Shown here piece by piece: positions 14,394 through 20,427 of a stretch of DNA of 20,427 bases (position 1 is its first letter; every line of letters starts with the position of its first letter). A program made the translations under genes and the position numbers. Origin of the DNA: Ruminococcus flavefaciens (GTDB lineage Bacteria > Bacillota > Clostridia > Oscillospirales > Ruminococcaceae); NCBI GenBank assembly GCA_002310115.1, contig DBYI01000016.1:149984-170410 (forward strand), written 5' to 3'. The notes below the pieces were generated by a model. The model was given only the letters and a program-made list of their open reading frames with translations. It had not been told where the DNA came from and ran no database searches.

Positions 14394-14613
14394 GTAAGCG
14401 CCAAACAATATATACCAACGATAGTAGTAAAACAGCCAATATCATTCATGAAATTGGCTGTTGATTTTTTGCATGTATGGAAAGGTTGACGCTTACATTG
14501 AGAAAGCCACTTCCGTGCAAGAAGGGTAACCGTCAACCAATCCAGCCACCATGTAAAAAGGACTGTCAATACCGTCCTAAATTTTATATGTGCCGTGAAT
14601 AGGTGACGGTTAC
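14394..14613. repeat. four alternating copies of a 13-bp inverted motif
   Basis: The motif GTAASCGTCAACC appears as GTAAGCGCCAAAC (14394-14406, plus), GGTTGACGCTTAC (14484-14496, minus), GTAACCGTCAACC (14526-14538, plus) and GGTGACGGTTAC (14602-14613, minus). Orientations alternate, so neighbours form nested inverted pairs. The first pair bounds about 103 bp and encloses a perfect 10-bp internal hairpin; the middle pair matches at 12 of 13 positions. The arrangement resembles miniature inverted-repeat or REP-like elements without a coding gene. No target-site duplication was identified. Confidence 0.55.
14431..14470 (+). terminator. hairpin with T run inside the repeat region
   Basis: AACAGCCAAT/ATTGGCTGTT forms a perfect 10-bp stem (14431-14440 and 14453-14462) with a 12-nt loop, followed by GA and six T residues. 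It has the form of an intrinsic terminator. No intact gene ends just upstream, so it may be a relic or an integral part of the inverted-repeat element. Confidence 0.65.
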
Positions 14614-14638
14614 GATCAATAAACTGTAAAAAACAACA

Positions 14639-14671
14639 ATCCCCTTGAACTCAAATTTTGTTCGAGGGGAT
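14639..14671 (-). terminator. terminator of the YfcE-type phosphodiesterase gene
   Basis: A 12-bp stem with one G-U pair has arms at 14639-14650 and 14660-14671. On the minus strand it is followed by TGTTGTTTTTT. It lies about 50 nt after the stop of the minus-strand phosphodiesterase. Confidence 0.8.
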
Positions 14672-14719
14672 ATATTTGTAACATATGTAATGCTTATGCA
14701 TAGAATATAGCAAGAGAGA

Positions 14720-15202
14720 TCATACATTAGCAATATTAAGTACAACTCCTGCAGGAGAAATATCAATGTGACCAAATGTAGGTTTACTTCCATCGCGTGG
14801 GATAGAAGCGCTTCCTGGATTAAGATAATATATACCGTTTTCGTAGCTTTCGTATTTCATATGTGTATGTCCGAAAAGTACAATATCACAGCCGTTTGTT
14901 AATGCTAGTTCTCTCAGCTTATCTAATGAACTGCTAACTCCGTATAGATGACCGTGAGTTGCAAGTATCTTATGCTCCATAACTGGAAGAATGAAAACTT
15001 CCTGACTGAGACTGTCAAAATCACAGTTTCCTGCAACATGGATAATCTTTGGAGCAAGTTTTTGGTGTGAGAGAATAAAATTGTCAAGTTCGCGCTCGCC
15101 GTCACCAAGATGAAATATCCAGTCTGCATCGGTATTTCTTAAAATGACACTTTCTAGAGCATAGGAATTGCCGTGTGTATCAGATAGTACAACGATACGC
15201 AA
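14720..15202 (-). CDS. YfcE/MJ0936-family metallophosphodiesterase, TTG start
   Basis: This 160-aa protein is a small metal-dependent phosphodiesterase of the YfcE/YsnB type; members hydrolyse model phosphodiesters and the physiological substrate is not settled. The metal-binding motifs are DTHGN (Asp8, His10), GDGE (Asp34), GNCD (Asn59), THGH (His83) and GHTH at 111-114. YLNPGSASIPR near 127 is a strong family signature. The start is a TTG at 15202, because TTGGAGGGATC lies just upstream; the longer frame from 15217 would begin inside that ribosome binding site. In many Firmicutes this gene lies next to the Ham1/RdgB gene. That is not the case here, where it is divergent from the four-gene operon. 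Confidence 0.9.
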   Translation of the reverse strand: MRIVVLSDTHGNSYALESVILRNTDADWIFHLGDGERELDNFILSHQKLAPKIIHVAGNCDFDSLSQEVFILPVMEHKILATHGHLYGVSSSLDKLRELALTNGCDIVLFGHTHMKYESYENGIYYLNPGSASIPRDGSKPTFGHIDISPAGVVLNIANV

Positions 15203-15217
15203 GTTTGATCCCTCCAA

Positions 15218-15433
15218 ATTTAATGATTATACGAATGAAAACTTAAGTAGTACTATATAATAAAAGTGATGTGGTTATAATGTAATTGTCAAACTGCAGA
15301 GAGCAAATTTTAGATTTGCGTATCTGCAAGAACATTTAAATAATTTATAATATTCGTAACACGAATATTATAACATATTTCTTTTGAAAAAGCAATATAT
15401 TATTATTGAATATATTATAATTAAGGAGTAAAT
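15218..15433 (+). promoter_or_regulatory. divergent intergenic region with leader hairpin
   Basis: This 216-nt region separates the phosphodiesterase gene from the small-gene operon. It holds TATAAT-like boxes at 15276-15281 and 15416-15421 on the plus strand, and on the minus strand at 15226-15231, none with a good -35. A two-part hairpin lies at 15295-15328 (TGCAGA/TCTGCA around GCAAAT/ATTTGC). If transcription starts after the first TATAAT, this hairpin would sit at the very 5' end of the mRNA. A long palindrome lies further downstream and is listed separately. Confidence 0.4.
15345..15373. promoter_or_regulatory. perfect 13-3-13 palindrome, candidate operator
   Basis: TTATAATATTCGT and ACGAATATTATAA are perfect inverted copies separated by AAC. 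The left arm contains a -10-like TATAAT. It lies 60 nt before the first gene of the four-gene operon. There is no T run after it, so it is not a terminator; a binding site for a dimeric repressor is the more natural reading. It does not match CIRCE, CtsR, Rex, LexA, CodY or Fur consensus. The outer TTATAAT/ATTATAA recalls PerR half-sites, but the spacing is wrong. Confidence 0.6.
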
Positions 15434-15688
15434 ATGAAAAATAATATTGATACCAAGAAAATGTCTGTTCTTTTAAATGTTGTTAGCAAAAAGATAGGAG
15501 TTCCCTCTGAAAAGTTGAAAAAAGAATTTGAAGAGGGAAAATATGACAGTGCTATCTCTGCTATGTCTCCTAATGATGCTGCCAAATTTCAACAGGCTAT
15601 TAACAATCCTCAAATCGTTGAAAAAATAATGAGCAGTCCACAAGCAAAAGCAATATATGAAAAGCTTTCAGGCACAAAAAATAAATAG
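15434..15688 (+). CDS. conserved-looking 84-aa protein, first gene of small operon
   Basis: No named family was recognised. The product is a soluble, helical, charged protein with an N-terminal helix (SVLLNVVSKKIGVPSEKLKK) and then SAISAMSPNDAAKFQQAINN, followed by SSPQAKAIYEKLSG. The pattern of a short helix pair with an 'SP.DAAK.Q..' turn and an 'SSPQA...' end recalls small uncharacterised proteins found widely in clostridia. That is a recollection of pattern, not a search result. TTAAGGAG at 15421-15428 is a strong ribosome binding site. The next gene starts 8 nt after the stop, so the four genes are probably one operon. Regulation by the upstream palindrome is likely. Confidence 0.75.
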   Translation: MKNNIDTKKMSVLLNVVSKKIGVPSEKLKKEFEEGKYDSAISAMSPNDAAKFQQAINNPQIVEKIMSSPQAKAIYEKLSGTKNK

Positions 15689-15696
15689 GACAGATT

Positions 15697-16038
15697 ATGG
15701 ATGATATAATGAGCAAAATAGGAGATTTGCTGTCGGATGAGGAAAGTGTAAAGCAACTGTCGGAACTTGCACAAATTCTAATATCAGATGGTAACAGCTC
15801 TGAATCATACGATATCGATGGGGATCATCCTGATATCGACATTTCTTCTGTTATGAAGCTGACAAGTCTTATCGGAGAAGCTTCAAAGAAGGATAAAAAT
15901 ACAGATCTACTTCTTGCTCTTAAACCTCATTTAAGTTTCGAAAAGCAGAAAAGAGTTGACAAGGCTTTAAAGTTTATGAAACTAATAACATTCTGGAACA
16001 TTGTAAAGGAAAGCGGAATGTTGCATGATTTTATCTGA
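15697..16038 (+). CDS. conserved-looking 113-aa protein, second gene of small operon
   Basis: The name is unknown. The protein opens with IMSKIGDLLSDEESVKQLSELAQ, an amphipathic helix pair. It then has an acidic linker with the repeated unit DIDGDHPDIDIS (about 49-60), a helix around VMKLTSLIG, and the block LLLALKPHLSFEKQKRVDKALKFMKL. The final block, 'LL.AL.P.LS.E...K.D.A.K..KL', is what I would expect to be conserved in clostridial relatives. There is no membrane segment or signal peptide. The gene is 8 nt after the first gene and shares its transcript, with AGGACAG as a weak ribosome binding site. A structural or scaffolding role is a guess. Confidence 0.75.
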   Translation: MDDIMSKIGDLLSDEESVKQLSELAQILISDGNSSESYDIDGDHPDIDISSVMKLTSLIGEASKKDKNTDLLLALKPHLSFEKQKRVDKALKFMKLITFWNIVKESGMLHDFI

Positions 16039-16060
16039 TGAAAGGGGATAGGCAGCTGTA

Positions 16061-16354
16061 ATGATAATGTACGGGTCAAAATATCCTAAAAATGAGCACA
16101 TGAACCTATATCATGGCATTCATAGAAAGACAGCTGCCGATGTCCCGCCTTCATCGAAGGAAAAAGAGTCTGTACATGAGGAAAGAAAATGTGAGTATTC
16201 ATCACAGAAAAAGCTCTTTGAAGAAATAATAGACGAGTTCTTTGATGGAAAAATTGACAATGATAAGCTTATTATAGGTGCATTAATGTATATGCTAATA
16301 AAGGAAGGTGCTGATATTAAGCTTATTATTGCTCTTGGATATATACTGATGTGA
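16061..16354 (+). CDS. 97-aa protein with hydrophobic C-terminal helix, third gene of small operon
   Basis: No named family was recognised. The first 50 residues are polar, basic and probably disordered, with two Lys/Glu-rich stretches. The C-terminal half carries KLFEEIIDEFFDGKIDNDKL and then IIGALMYMLIKEGADIKLII, ending ALGYILM. The repeated 'hydrophobic helix, EGAD, hydrophobic helix' end would suit membrane association or a hydrophobic protein contact. Similar tails occur in short uncharacterised clostridial proteins. ATG at 16061 is supported by ATAGG at 16048-16052; the ATG two codons later is a close alternative. Confidence 0.7.
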   Translation: MIMYGSKYPKNEHMNLYHGIHRKTAADVPPSSKEKESVHEERKCEYSSQKKLFEEIIDEFFDGKIDNDKLIIGALMYMLIKEGADIKLIIALGYILM

Positions 16355-16365
16355 GAGGTTAAGTA

Positions 16366-16620
16366 ATGAATTCTGGATATATTTTAAAAATAATATATTG
16401 TATCGTGGCAGTAATAATGGCAATTTACTATTACAGACGTGAGAAAAAGCTGTATTTATTGTTGATTGGAGCTATTACAGGAAGTGCAGCACTTTTTATC
16501 GTTAATAAGTATGGTAACCTTATTGGAATCACTATTCCTCTTAACCTTTTTAACATCACTGGAAGTATTGTTTTGGGAGCTCCTTTTGTTTTATTACTTG
16601 TGGTTATGAATTTTTTGTAA
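16366..16620 (+). CDS. BofA-like membrane protein, fourth gene of small operon
   Basis: This 84-aa protein has three hydrophobic segments (about 6-22, 28-47 and 65-83). The end, GITIPLN (54-60) and then ITGSIVLGAPFVLLL (64-78), closely matches the C-terminal pattern of BofA, the small forespore membrane protein that inhibits the SpoIVFB protease and so delays pro-sigma-K processing. BofA proteins are about 80-90 aa, which fits. GAGAGGT lies just before the ATG. Usual BofA neighbours such as recR were not seen; instead it closes an operon of three uncharacterised small proteins. A divergent BofA-family member with another role is possible. Confidence 0.65.
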   Translation: MNSGYILKIIYCIVAVIMAIYYYRREKKLYLLLIGAITGSAALFIVNKYGNLIGITIPLNLFNITGSIVLGAPFVLLLVVMNFL

Positions 16621-16647
16621 ACACAACGGATACTTTCACAAATACTA

Positions 16648-16676
16648 TTGAATTATTATTGCTTTTATGGTAATAT
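16648..16676 (+). promoter_or_regulatory. extended -10 promoter of the nucleoside phosphorylase gene
   Basis: TTGAAT at 16648-16653 is separated by 17 nt from TAATAT at 16671-16676, with TGG directly before the -10. The in-frame ATG at 16667 overlaps this promoter, which supports the downstream start at 16697. Confidence 0.65.
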
Positions 16677-16696
16677 ATACAAATAGGAGGTGGATT

Positions 16697-17971
16697 ATGA
16701 ACATCATTGATATTTTAAATAAAACTAAAAAGTCTCAAGAACTTTCCGAAGAAGAGATTATTTGGCTTGTAAACGGCTTTACTAATGGAGATATTCCAGA
16801 TTATCAAATGTCGGCATGGTTGATGGCAGTTTGTCTCAACGGTCTGACTGAAAAGGAAACATTCGCCTTAACTGCTGCTATGCGGGATAGTGGTGATATT
16901 CTTAAACTCAATATTCCTTTAACAGTGGACAAGCACAGTACAGGAGGCGTAGGAGATAAGACATCTCTTATTATCGGTCCTATTGTTGCAGCTTGTGGCG
17001 TATGTGTTGCAAAAATGTCGGGACGTGGACTTGGTCATACAGGCGGAACTATTGATAAACTTGAAAGTATTGATGGTTTCAAGACAGATCTATCTCTTGA
17101 TGAGTTTGAAAATATATTAAGAGAAACTGGTTTTTCAATAATATCACAAACAGGCGAGATTTGCCCTGCTGATAAGAAAATGTACGCTTTACGTAATGCT
17201 ACTGGAACAGTTGACAGCATTCCGCTGATATGTGCGAGCATTATGAGCAAAAAGCTTGCTACTAATACTGATTGTCTAGTGCTTGATGTTAAGTATGGTT
17301 CAGGAGCTTTCATGAAAGATAAGGAACAAGCTGAAAAGCTTGCAGAACTTATGGAAAAAGTTGGTAAGTCTGCAGGAAAAAAATGTAAAGCCGACGTAAC
17401 AGATATGGATTCGCCTTTAGGTAGAAATATTGGTAATGCACTCGAGGTCAAGGAAGCGGTTGAGATACTTCAAGGCAAGAAAAAGGGGAGACTGTATGAT
17501 ATATGCGTAGAACTTGCCGCCGATATGCTAGAGTTAGCAGGGAAGGGAACTAACGGGGAGTGTAAAGTAATGGCTGAGGAAGCTGTTTCTTCAGGAAAAG
17601 CTCTGGATATTCTGCGTAAAACTATAAAGTTACATGGTGGTAATGAAAAAATATGTGACGATACTTCTTTATTGCCGCAACCACAACTCAGATATGAAAT
17701 ACGAGCAACAAAGGAAATGGAAATTTTAGGTTTTAATTGCGAAGAGCTCGGTATGACATCTGTTCTGCTGGGGGCAGGCAGAATAAACAAAAATGACAAG
17801 ATTGATATGAGTGCTGGTATTGTCATGAACTGCGAGATAGGAGATCATCTTAATGCAGATGATATCATTATGACACTTTATTCGACAGTATGTAGTGATT
17901 TTTCAGACGCTGCAGTAAGAGCACTAAACGCCGTAAAATTTAAAATAACTGAAAGAGAAAGCTATACTTGA
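16697..17971 (+). CDS. pyrimidine-nucleoside (thymidine/uridine) phosphorylase
   Basis: The enzyme cleaves pyrimidine nucleosides with phosphate to free base and (deoxy)ribose-1-phosphate for salvage and catabolism. At 424 aa it matches the Pdp/DeoA family. The start at 16697 follows TAGGAGGTGG; an upstream in-frame ATG lies in the promoter. The phosphate-binding loop KHSTGGVGDKTS is at 79-90 and the signature SGRGLGHTGGTIDKLES at 108-124. The C-terminal alpha/beta lobe contains a GAGR segment (about 368-371). Choosing between pdp and deoA needs a phylogeny, so no symbol is given. No other deo gene is adjacent. The promoter of the next gene overlaps its stop codon. Confidence 0.93.
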   Translation: MNIIDILNKTKKSQELSEEEIIWLVNGFTNGDIPDYQMSAWLMAVCLNGLTEKETFALTAAMRDSGDILKLNIPLTVDKHSTGGVGDKTSLIIGPIVAACGVCVAKMSGRGLGHTGGTIDKLESIDGFKTDLSLDEFENILRETGFSIISQTGEICPADKKMYALRNATGTVDSIPLICASIMSKKLATNTDCLVLDVKYGSGAFMKDKEQAEKLAELMEKVGKSAGKKCKADVTDMDSPLGRNIGNALEVKEAVEILQGKKKGRLYDICVELAADMLELAGKGTNGECKVMAEEAVSSGKALDILRKTIKLHGGNEKICDDTSLLPQPQLRYEIRATKEMEILGFNCEELGMTSVLLGAGRINKNDKIDMSAGIVMNCEIGDHLNADDIIMTLYSTVCSDFSDAAVRALNAVKFKITERESYT

Positions 17972-17996
17972 CGAATGAATTTCAATGTGTTAAAAT
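17968..17996 (+). promoter_or_regulatory. promoter of the zinc-ribbon gene, overlapping the upstream stop
   Basis: TTGACG (17968-17973) is separated by 17 nt from TAAAAT (17991-17996), with TGT directly before it as an extended -10. The -35 hexamer contains the TGA stop of the phosphorylase gene. This is among the closest matches to the sigma-A consensus in the window. Confidence 0.8.
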
Positions 17997-18028
17997 ATGT
18001 ATATAAAATATAAAGGAGGTTACTCATT

Positions 18029-18532
18029 ATGGGTTTCGTTGATTCAGTAAAGGGTTTTGCGAGTAAAGTCGGAGGTTCCGTTGAGCGTGGAGCTAAGACA
18101 GTTTCTGCTAATTCAAAAAAATTAGTGGAAAAAACGAAGATAAAGAGTGAAATTTCGGGCCTTGAATCTAACATTAATGCTGATTACATAGTACTCGGTA
18201 AGGCAATGTTCGAAAAGATATGCGATGATCCTGAAAGTGAGTTTGAAAATACAGTTTCAGACATTAAGGAAAAGAATAAGAAACTTTCCGAATTAAAGGC
18301 CGTTTTAATGTCTCTTGAGGATAAGATGTTCTGCACGAATTGTGGTGCTCAGATAAGCAAGGATCAGTCATTCTGTGACAAGTGCGGACAGAAAGTTCAG
18401 GTTGAAGAGAATGTAGCAGAACAAGCCGAAGTTACTGAAGTCATAGAGGGAACGGTTTCAGATGTTTCAGAAACTGTAGAAACCAAAGTTGAAGCTACAG
18501 TGGACTCAGCTGATATTAAAGATAAAGAATGA
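18029..18532 (+). CDS. zinc-ribbon protein with coiled coil
   Basis: This 167-aa protein has three parts. Residues 1-35 are an amphipathic, Ser/Lys-rich helix (VDSVKGFASKVGGSVERGAK) that could lie on a membrane. Residues 36-98 are a charged coiled coil. Cys102, Cys105, Cys116 and Cys119 (CTNCG and CDKCG) form a single zinc ribbon of the zinc_ribbon_2 type. The tail after 125 is almost only Glu, Val, Thr, Ser and Asp and is probably disordered. AAGGAGGT is a perfect ribosome binding site and the promoter is strong, so it may be abundant. Its function is unknown; such proteins are common and uncharacterised in clostridia. A terminator follows directly. Confidence 0.8.
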   Translation: MGFVDSVKGFASKVGGSVERGAKTVSANSKKLVEKTKIKSEISGLESNINADYIVLGKAMFEKICDDPESEFENTVSDIKEKNKKLSELKAVLMSLEDKMFCTNCGAQISKDQSFCDKCGQKVQVEENVAEQAEVTEVIEGTVSDVSETVETKVEATVDSADIKDKE

Positions 18533-18537
18533 TCATT

Positions 18538-18573
18538 TAAAGGCGCGTATGTGTTTCATATGTGCCTTTATTT
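18538..18573 (+). terminator. terminator after the zinc-ribbon gene
   Basis: A 14-bp stem with two G-U pairs has arms at 18538-18551 and 18557-18570 and a TGTTT loop, ending in CCTTTATTTATG. The U tract is short and interrupted, but the stem begins 6 nt after the stop codon. Confidence 0.7.
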
Positions 18574-18631
18574 ATGCAATATGTTAAAAAAGTAATAGTG
18601 TAATTTGGCTAATAATAAAGTAAAGAAAGTA

Positions 18632-18660
18632 TTTACTTTTTCGCTTTTTTGTGATAAAAT
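18632..18660 (+). promoter_or_regulatory. promoter of the acyl-CoA ligase gene
   Basis: TTTACT (18632-18637) is separated by 17 nt from TAAAAT (18655-18660), and TGA before the -10 makes it an extended -10 type. The mRNA would have a leader of about 73 nt before the ATG at 18741. Confidence 0.65.
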
Positions 18661-18740
18661 AAAAATAGTTTATTGCTTTGCAGCTTTTTGGCTTTTAAAT
18701 GTTAAAGTACAGAGCTGATTCGGCAGAAAGGAAACGTATA

Positions 18741-20375
18741 ATGCCTATTACAGAATTACTTAAACGAAATGCAGAATTATATGGCAGCGATGTGGCGCTT
18801 GTTGAAATTAATCCAGAAATAACCGAAGTACGTCGCATAACGTGGAAGGAATATGAACTGATAGAACCAAATCCTGAGTCACATTACAGGCGTGAGATAA
18901 CTTGGAAGGTTTTTAACGAAAAAGCTAATCGATTCGCAAATATGCTTATAGAGCGCGGAGTACATAAAGGCGACAAGGTTGGTATCCTTCTCATGAACTG
19001 TCTTGAATGGCTTCCTATATACTTTGGTATACTCAAAACAGGGGCTCTTGCAGTACCTCTCAATTATCGTTATACATCCGATGAGATAAAATATTGTCTT
19101 GATCTTGCAGAAGTAGATATTCTTGTATTCGGTCCGGAATTTATTGGAAGAATTGAAGAAATAGCAGATGAGATAAGCAAAAACAGGCTCCTTTTTTATG
19201 TTGGAGAGGGATGTCCAAGTTTTGCCGAGCATTACGACAGCCTTGTGGCTAACTGTACTAGTGAAGAACCTGAGGTTACAATTGCTGATGATGATAATGC
19301 GGCTATTTATTTTTCATCAGGTACTACTGGTTTCCCGAAAGCTATACTTCATGATCATACTAGTCTTATGCACTCAGCAAAGGTTGAGCAAAATCATCAC
19401 GGTCAGACACGAGATGATATTTTCCTTTGTATTCCTCCGCTTTATCATACTGGTGCAAAAATGCACTGGTTCGGCAGTCTTTATTCAGGAAGTAAGGCTG
19501 TTCTTTTAAAGGGAGTAAAGCCAAAGTCGATAATAGAAACTGTTTCAGCTGAAGGTTGTACTATAGTATGGCTTCTTGTACCGTGGGCTCAGGATATTCT
19601 TGACGCTATAGACAGAGGCGAGATTGACCTTTCAAAATACGAATTAGGTCAGTGGAGACTTATGCATATAGGTGCTCAGCCTGTTCCACCTTCACTTATA
19701 GCACGTTGGAAAAAGGTATTTCCGAATCACCAGTATGATACAAACTATGGTCTTAGCGAATCAATAGGACCAGGTTGTGTACATCTTGGAGTGGAGAATA
19801 TCCACAAGGTTGGCGCTATTGGAAAGGCTGGATTTGGTTGGGAAGTTAAAATTGTTGACGAAAACGGCAATACAGTTGAGCGTGGTCAGGTAGGTGAACT
19901 TGCAGTAAAAGGCCCTGGTGTGATGAAATGCTACTACCGTGATGAGAAAGCTACTGCAGAAACATTGAAGGAAGGATGGCTTTTTACAGGCGATATGGCG
20001 CAGGAGGACGAGGATGGTTTTATATTCCTTGTTGATCGTAAAAAGGACGTTATTATCAGTGGCGGAGAGAACCTTTATCCTGTGCAGATTGAAGATTTTC
20101 TCAGAAGTCATCCTGCAATTAAAGATGTGGCTGTTATTGGACTACCTGATAACCGTCTTGGCGAAATTGCAGCTGCCATCATATCTATTAAGGAAGATCA
20201 TACCTGTACAGAAGAAGATATAACAGCTTTTTGTCAGAAGCTTCCAAGATACAAGAGACCTCATAAGATAATCTTTGCTGATGTTCCAAGAAATCCTACA
20301 GGAAAGATAGAAAAACCAAAGCTTAGAGCTATTTATTGTGGTGAAAGTTTAGTTGCAAAACAAATAAAGAATTAA
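18741..20375 (+). CDS. AMP-forming acyl-CoA synthetase/ligase
   Basis: This 544-aa member of the adenylate-forming (ANL) superfamily activates a carboxylic acid, probably a fatty or aromatic acid, with ATP and then CoA. The ATG at 18741 follows AAAGGA; the ATG at 18699 has no ribosome binding site. The P-loop SSGTTGFPK is at 192-200. The A5-type motif reads NYGLSES near 335-341. GWLFTGDM near 412-419 and DRKKDVIISGGENLYP near 432-447 form the hinge. The catalytic lysine is in NPTGK (Lys522). All catalytic motifs are intact. An unusual insertion near the N-terminus repeats ITWK at about residues 33-36 and 53-56. Substrate cannot be read from the sequence, and no partner beta-oxidation gene is present. 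Confidence 0.9.
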   Translation: MPITELLKRNAELYGSDVALVEINPEITEVRRITWKEYELIEPNPESHYRREITWKVFNEKANRFANMLIERGVHKGDKVGILLMNCLEWLPIYFGILKTGALAVPLNYRYTSDEIKYCLDLAEVDILVFGPEFIGRIEEIADEISKNRLLFYVGEGCPSFAEHYDSLVANCTSEEPEVTIADDDNAAIYFSSGTTGFPKAILHDHTSLMHSAKVEQNHHGQTRDDIFLCIPPLYHTGAKMHWFGSLYSGSKAVLLKGVKPKSIIETVSAEGCTIVWLLVPWAQDILDAIDRGEIDLSKYELGQWRLMHIGAQPVPPSLIARWKKVFPNHQYDTNYGLSESIGPGCVHLGVENIHKVGAIGKAGFGWEVKIVDENGNTVERGQVGELAVKGPGVMKCYYRDEKATAETLKEGWLFTGDMAQEDEDGFIFLVDRKKDVIISGGENLYPVQIEDFLRSHPAIKDVAVIGLPDNRLGEIAAAIISIKEDHTCTEEDITAFCQKLPRYKRPHKIIFADVPRNPTGKIEKPKLRAIYCGESLVAKQIKN

Positions 20376-20381
20376 AGAATT

Positions 20382-20406
20382 AAAGGAACAGCAATGCTGT
20401 TCCTTT
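20382..20406. terminator. hairpin after the acyl-CoA ligase gene
   Basis: An 11-bp perfect stem AAAGGAACAGC/GCTGTTCCTTT with an AAT triloop starts 7 nt after the stop. There is only a three-T end on the plus strand, while the minus strand is T-rich after the stem. It probably ends the transcript, possibly in both directions. Confidence 0.6.
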
Positions 20407-20427
20407 CAGCCTGTCAAAAAAGCCCCT

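Noticed and set aside
14378..14569. 63-codon open frame on the minus strand across the repeats
   Set aside because: It runs through the inverted repeats and the terminator-like hairpin, has no ribosome binding site and shows no domain pattern.
14394..14613. CRISPR-like repeat array
   Set aside because: The copies alternate in orientation, spacing is irregular (90, 42 and 76 nt) and there are no cas genes. It is an inverted-repeat array, not CRISPR.
15345..15373. PerR box
   Set aside because: TTATAAT and ATTATAA occur at the ends of the palindrome, but PerR sites have one base between them, while here 15 nt separate them.

Overview
The window looks like chromosome from a low-GC, Gram-positive clostridial bacterium, most plausibly an Oscillospiraceae (Ruminococcus-like) gut anaerobe. 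This rests on AT-rich codon use, strong AGGAGG-type ribosome binding sites, the rplS-lepB-ylqF(rbgA)-rnhB order, the tig-clpP-clpX block, and BofA-like and SpoIIM-like genes. The genus is inference; no rRNA or marker comparison was possible.

Layout. (1) 1-3239: the end of probable rplS, a terminator, two tandem type I signal peptidases, the ribosome-assembly GTPase ylqF/rbgA and rnhB. (2) 3457-5646: threonine synthase and a closely coupled metallophosphoesterase. (3) 5679-9073: a strong extended -10 promoter, trigger factor, clpP and clpX, closed by a 16-bp perfect terminator hairpin; this is a protein folding and quality-control operon. (4) 9097-11319, minus strand: a 44-aa cysteine-rich membrane microprotein, a PflX-type radical SAM protein, and a small accessory patch of unrecognised and truncated genes. 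(5) 11385-13855: proC, a SpoIIM-like membrane protein and a DUF624/YesL-like membrane protein. (6) 13856-14719: about 860 bp without an intact gene, holding a histidine-kinase C-terminal remnant, a possible second remnant, and alternating inverted copies of a 13-bp motif. (7) 14720-15202, minus: a YfcE-type phosphodiesterase. (8) 15218-16620: an intergenic region with a perfect 13-3-13 palindrome, then four small genes ending in a BofA-like membrane protein. (9) 16648-20406: pyrimidine-nucleoside phosphorylase, a zinc-ribbon protein and an AMP-forming acyl-CoA ligase, each with its own recognisable promoter.

Most of the window is ordinary housekeeping sequence. The parts most worth following up are the uncharacterised four-gene operon with its palindromic operator candidate (15345-16620), the cysteine-rich microprotein (9097-9231), the cysteine-rich reading frame at 10241-10399, and the gene graveyard with its repeat array (13871-14613). 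Several starts given here are internal to the longest reading frame because ribosome binding sites or promoters decide against the upstream codon. Two of the chosen starts are TTG codons.
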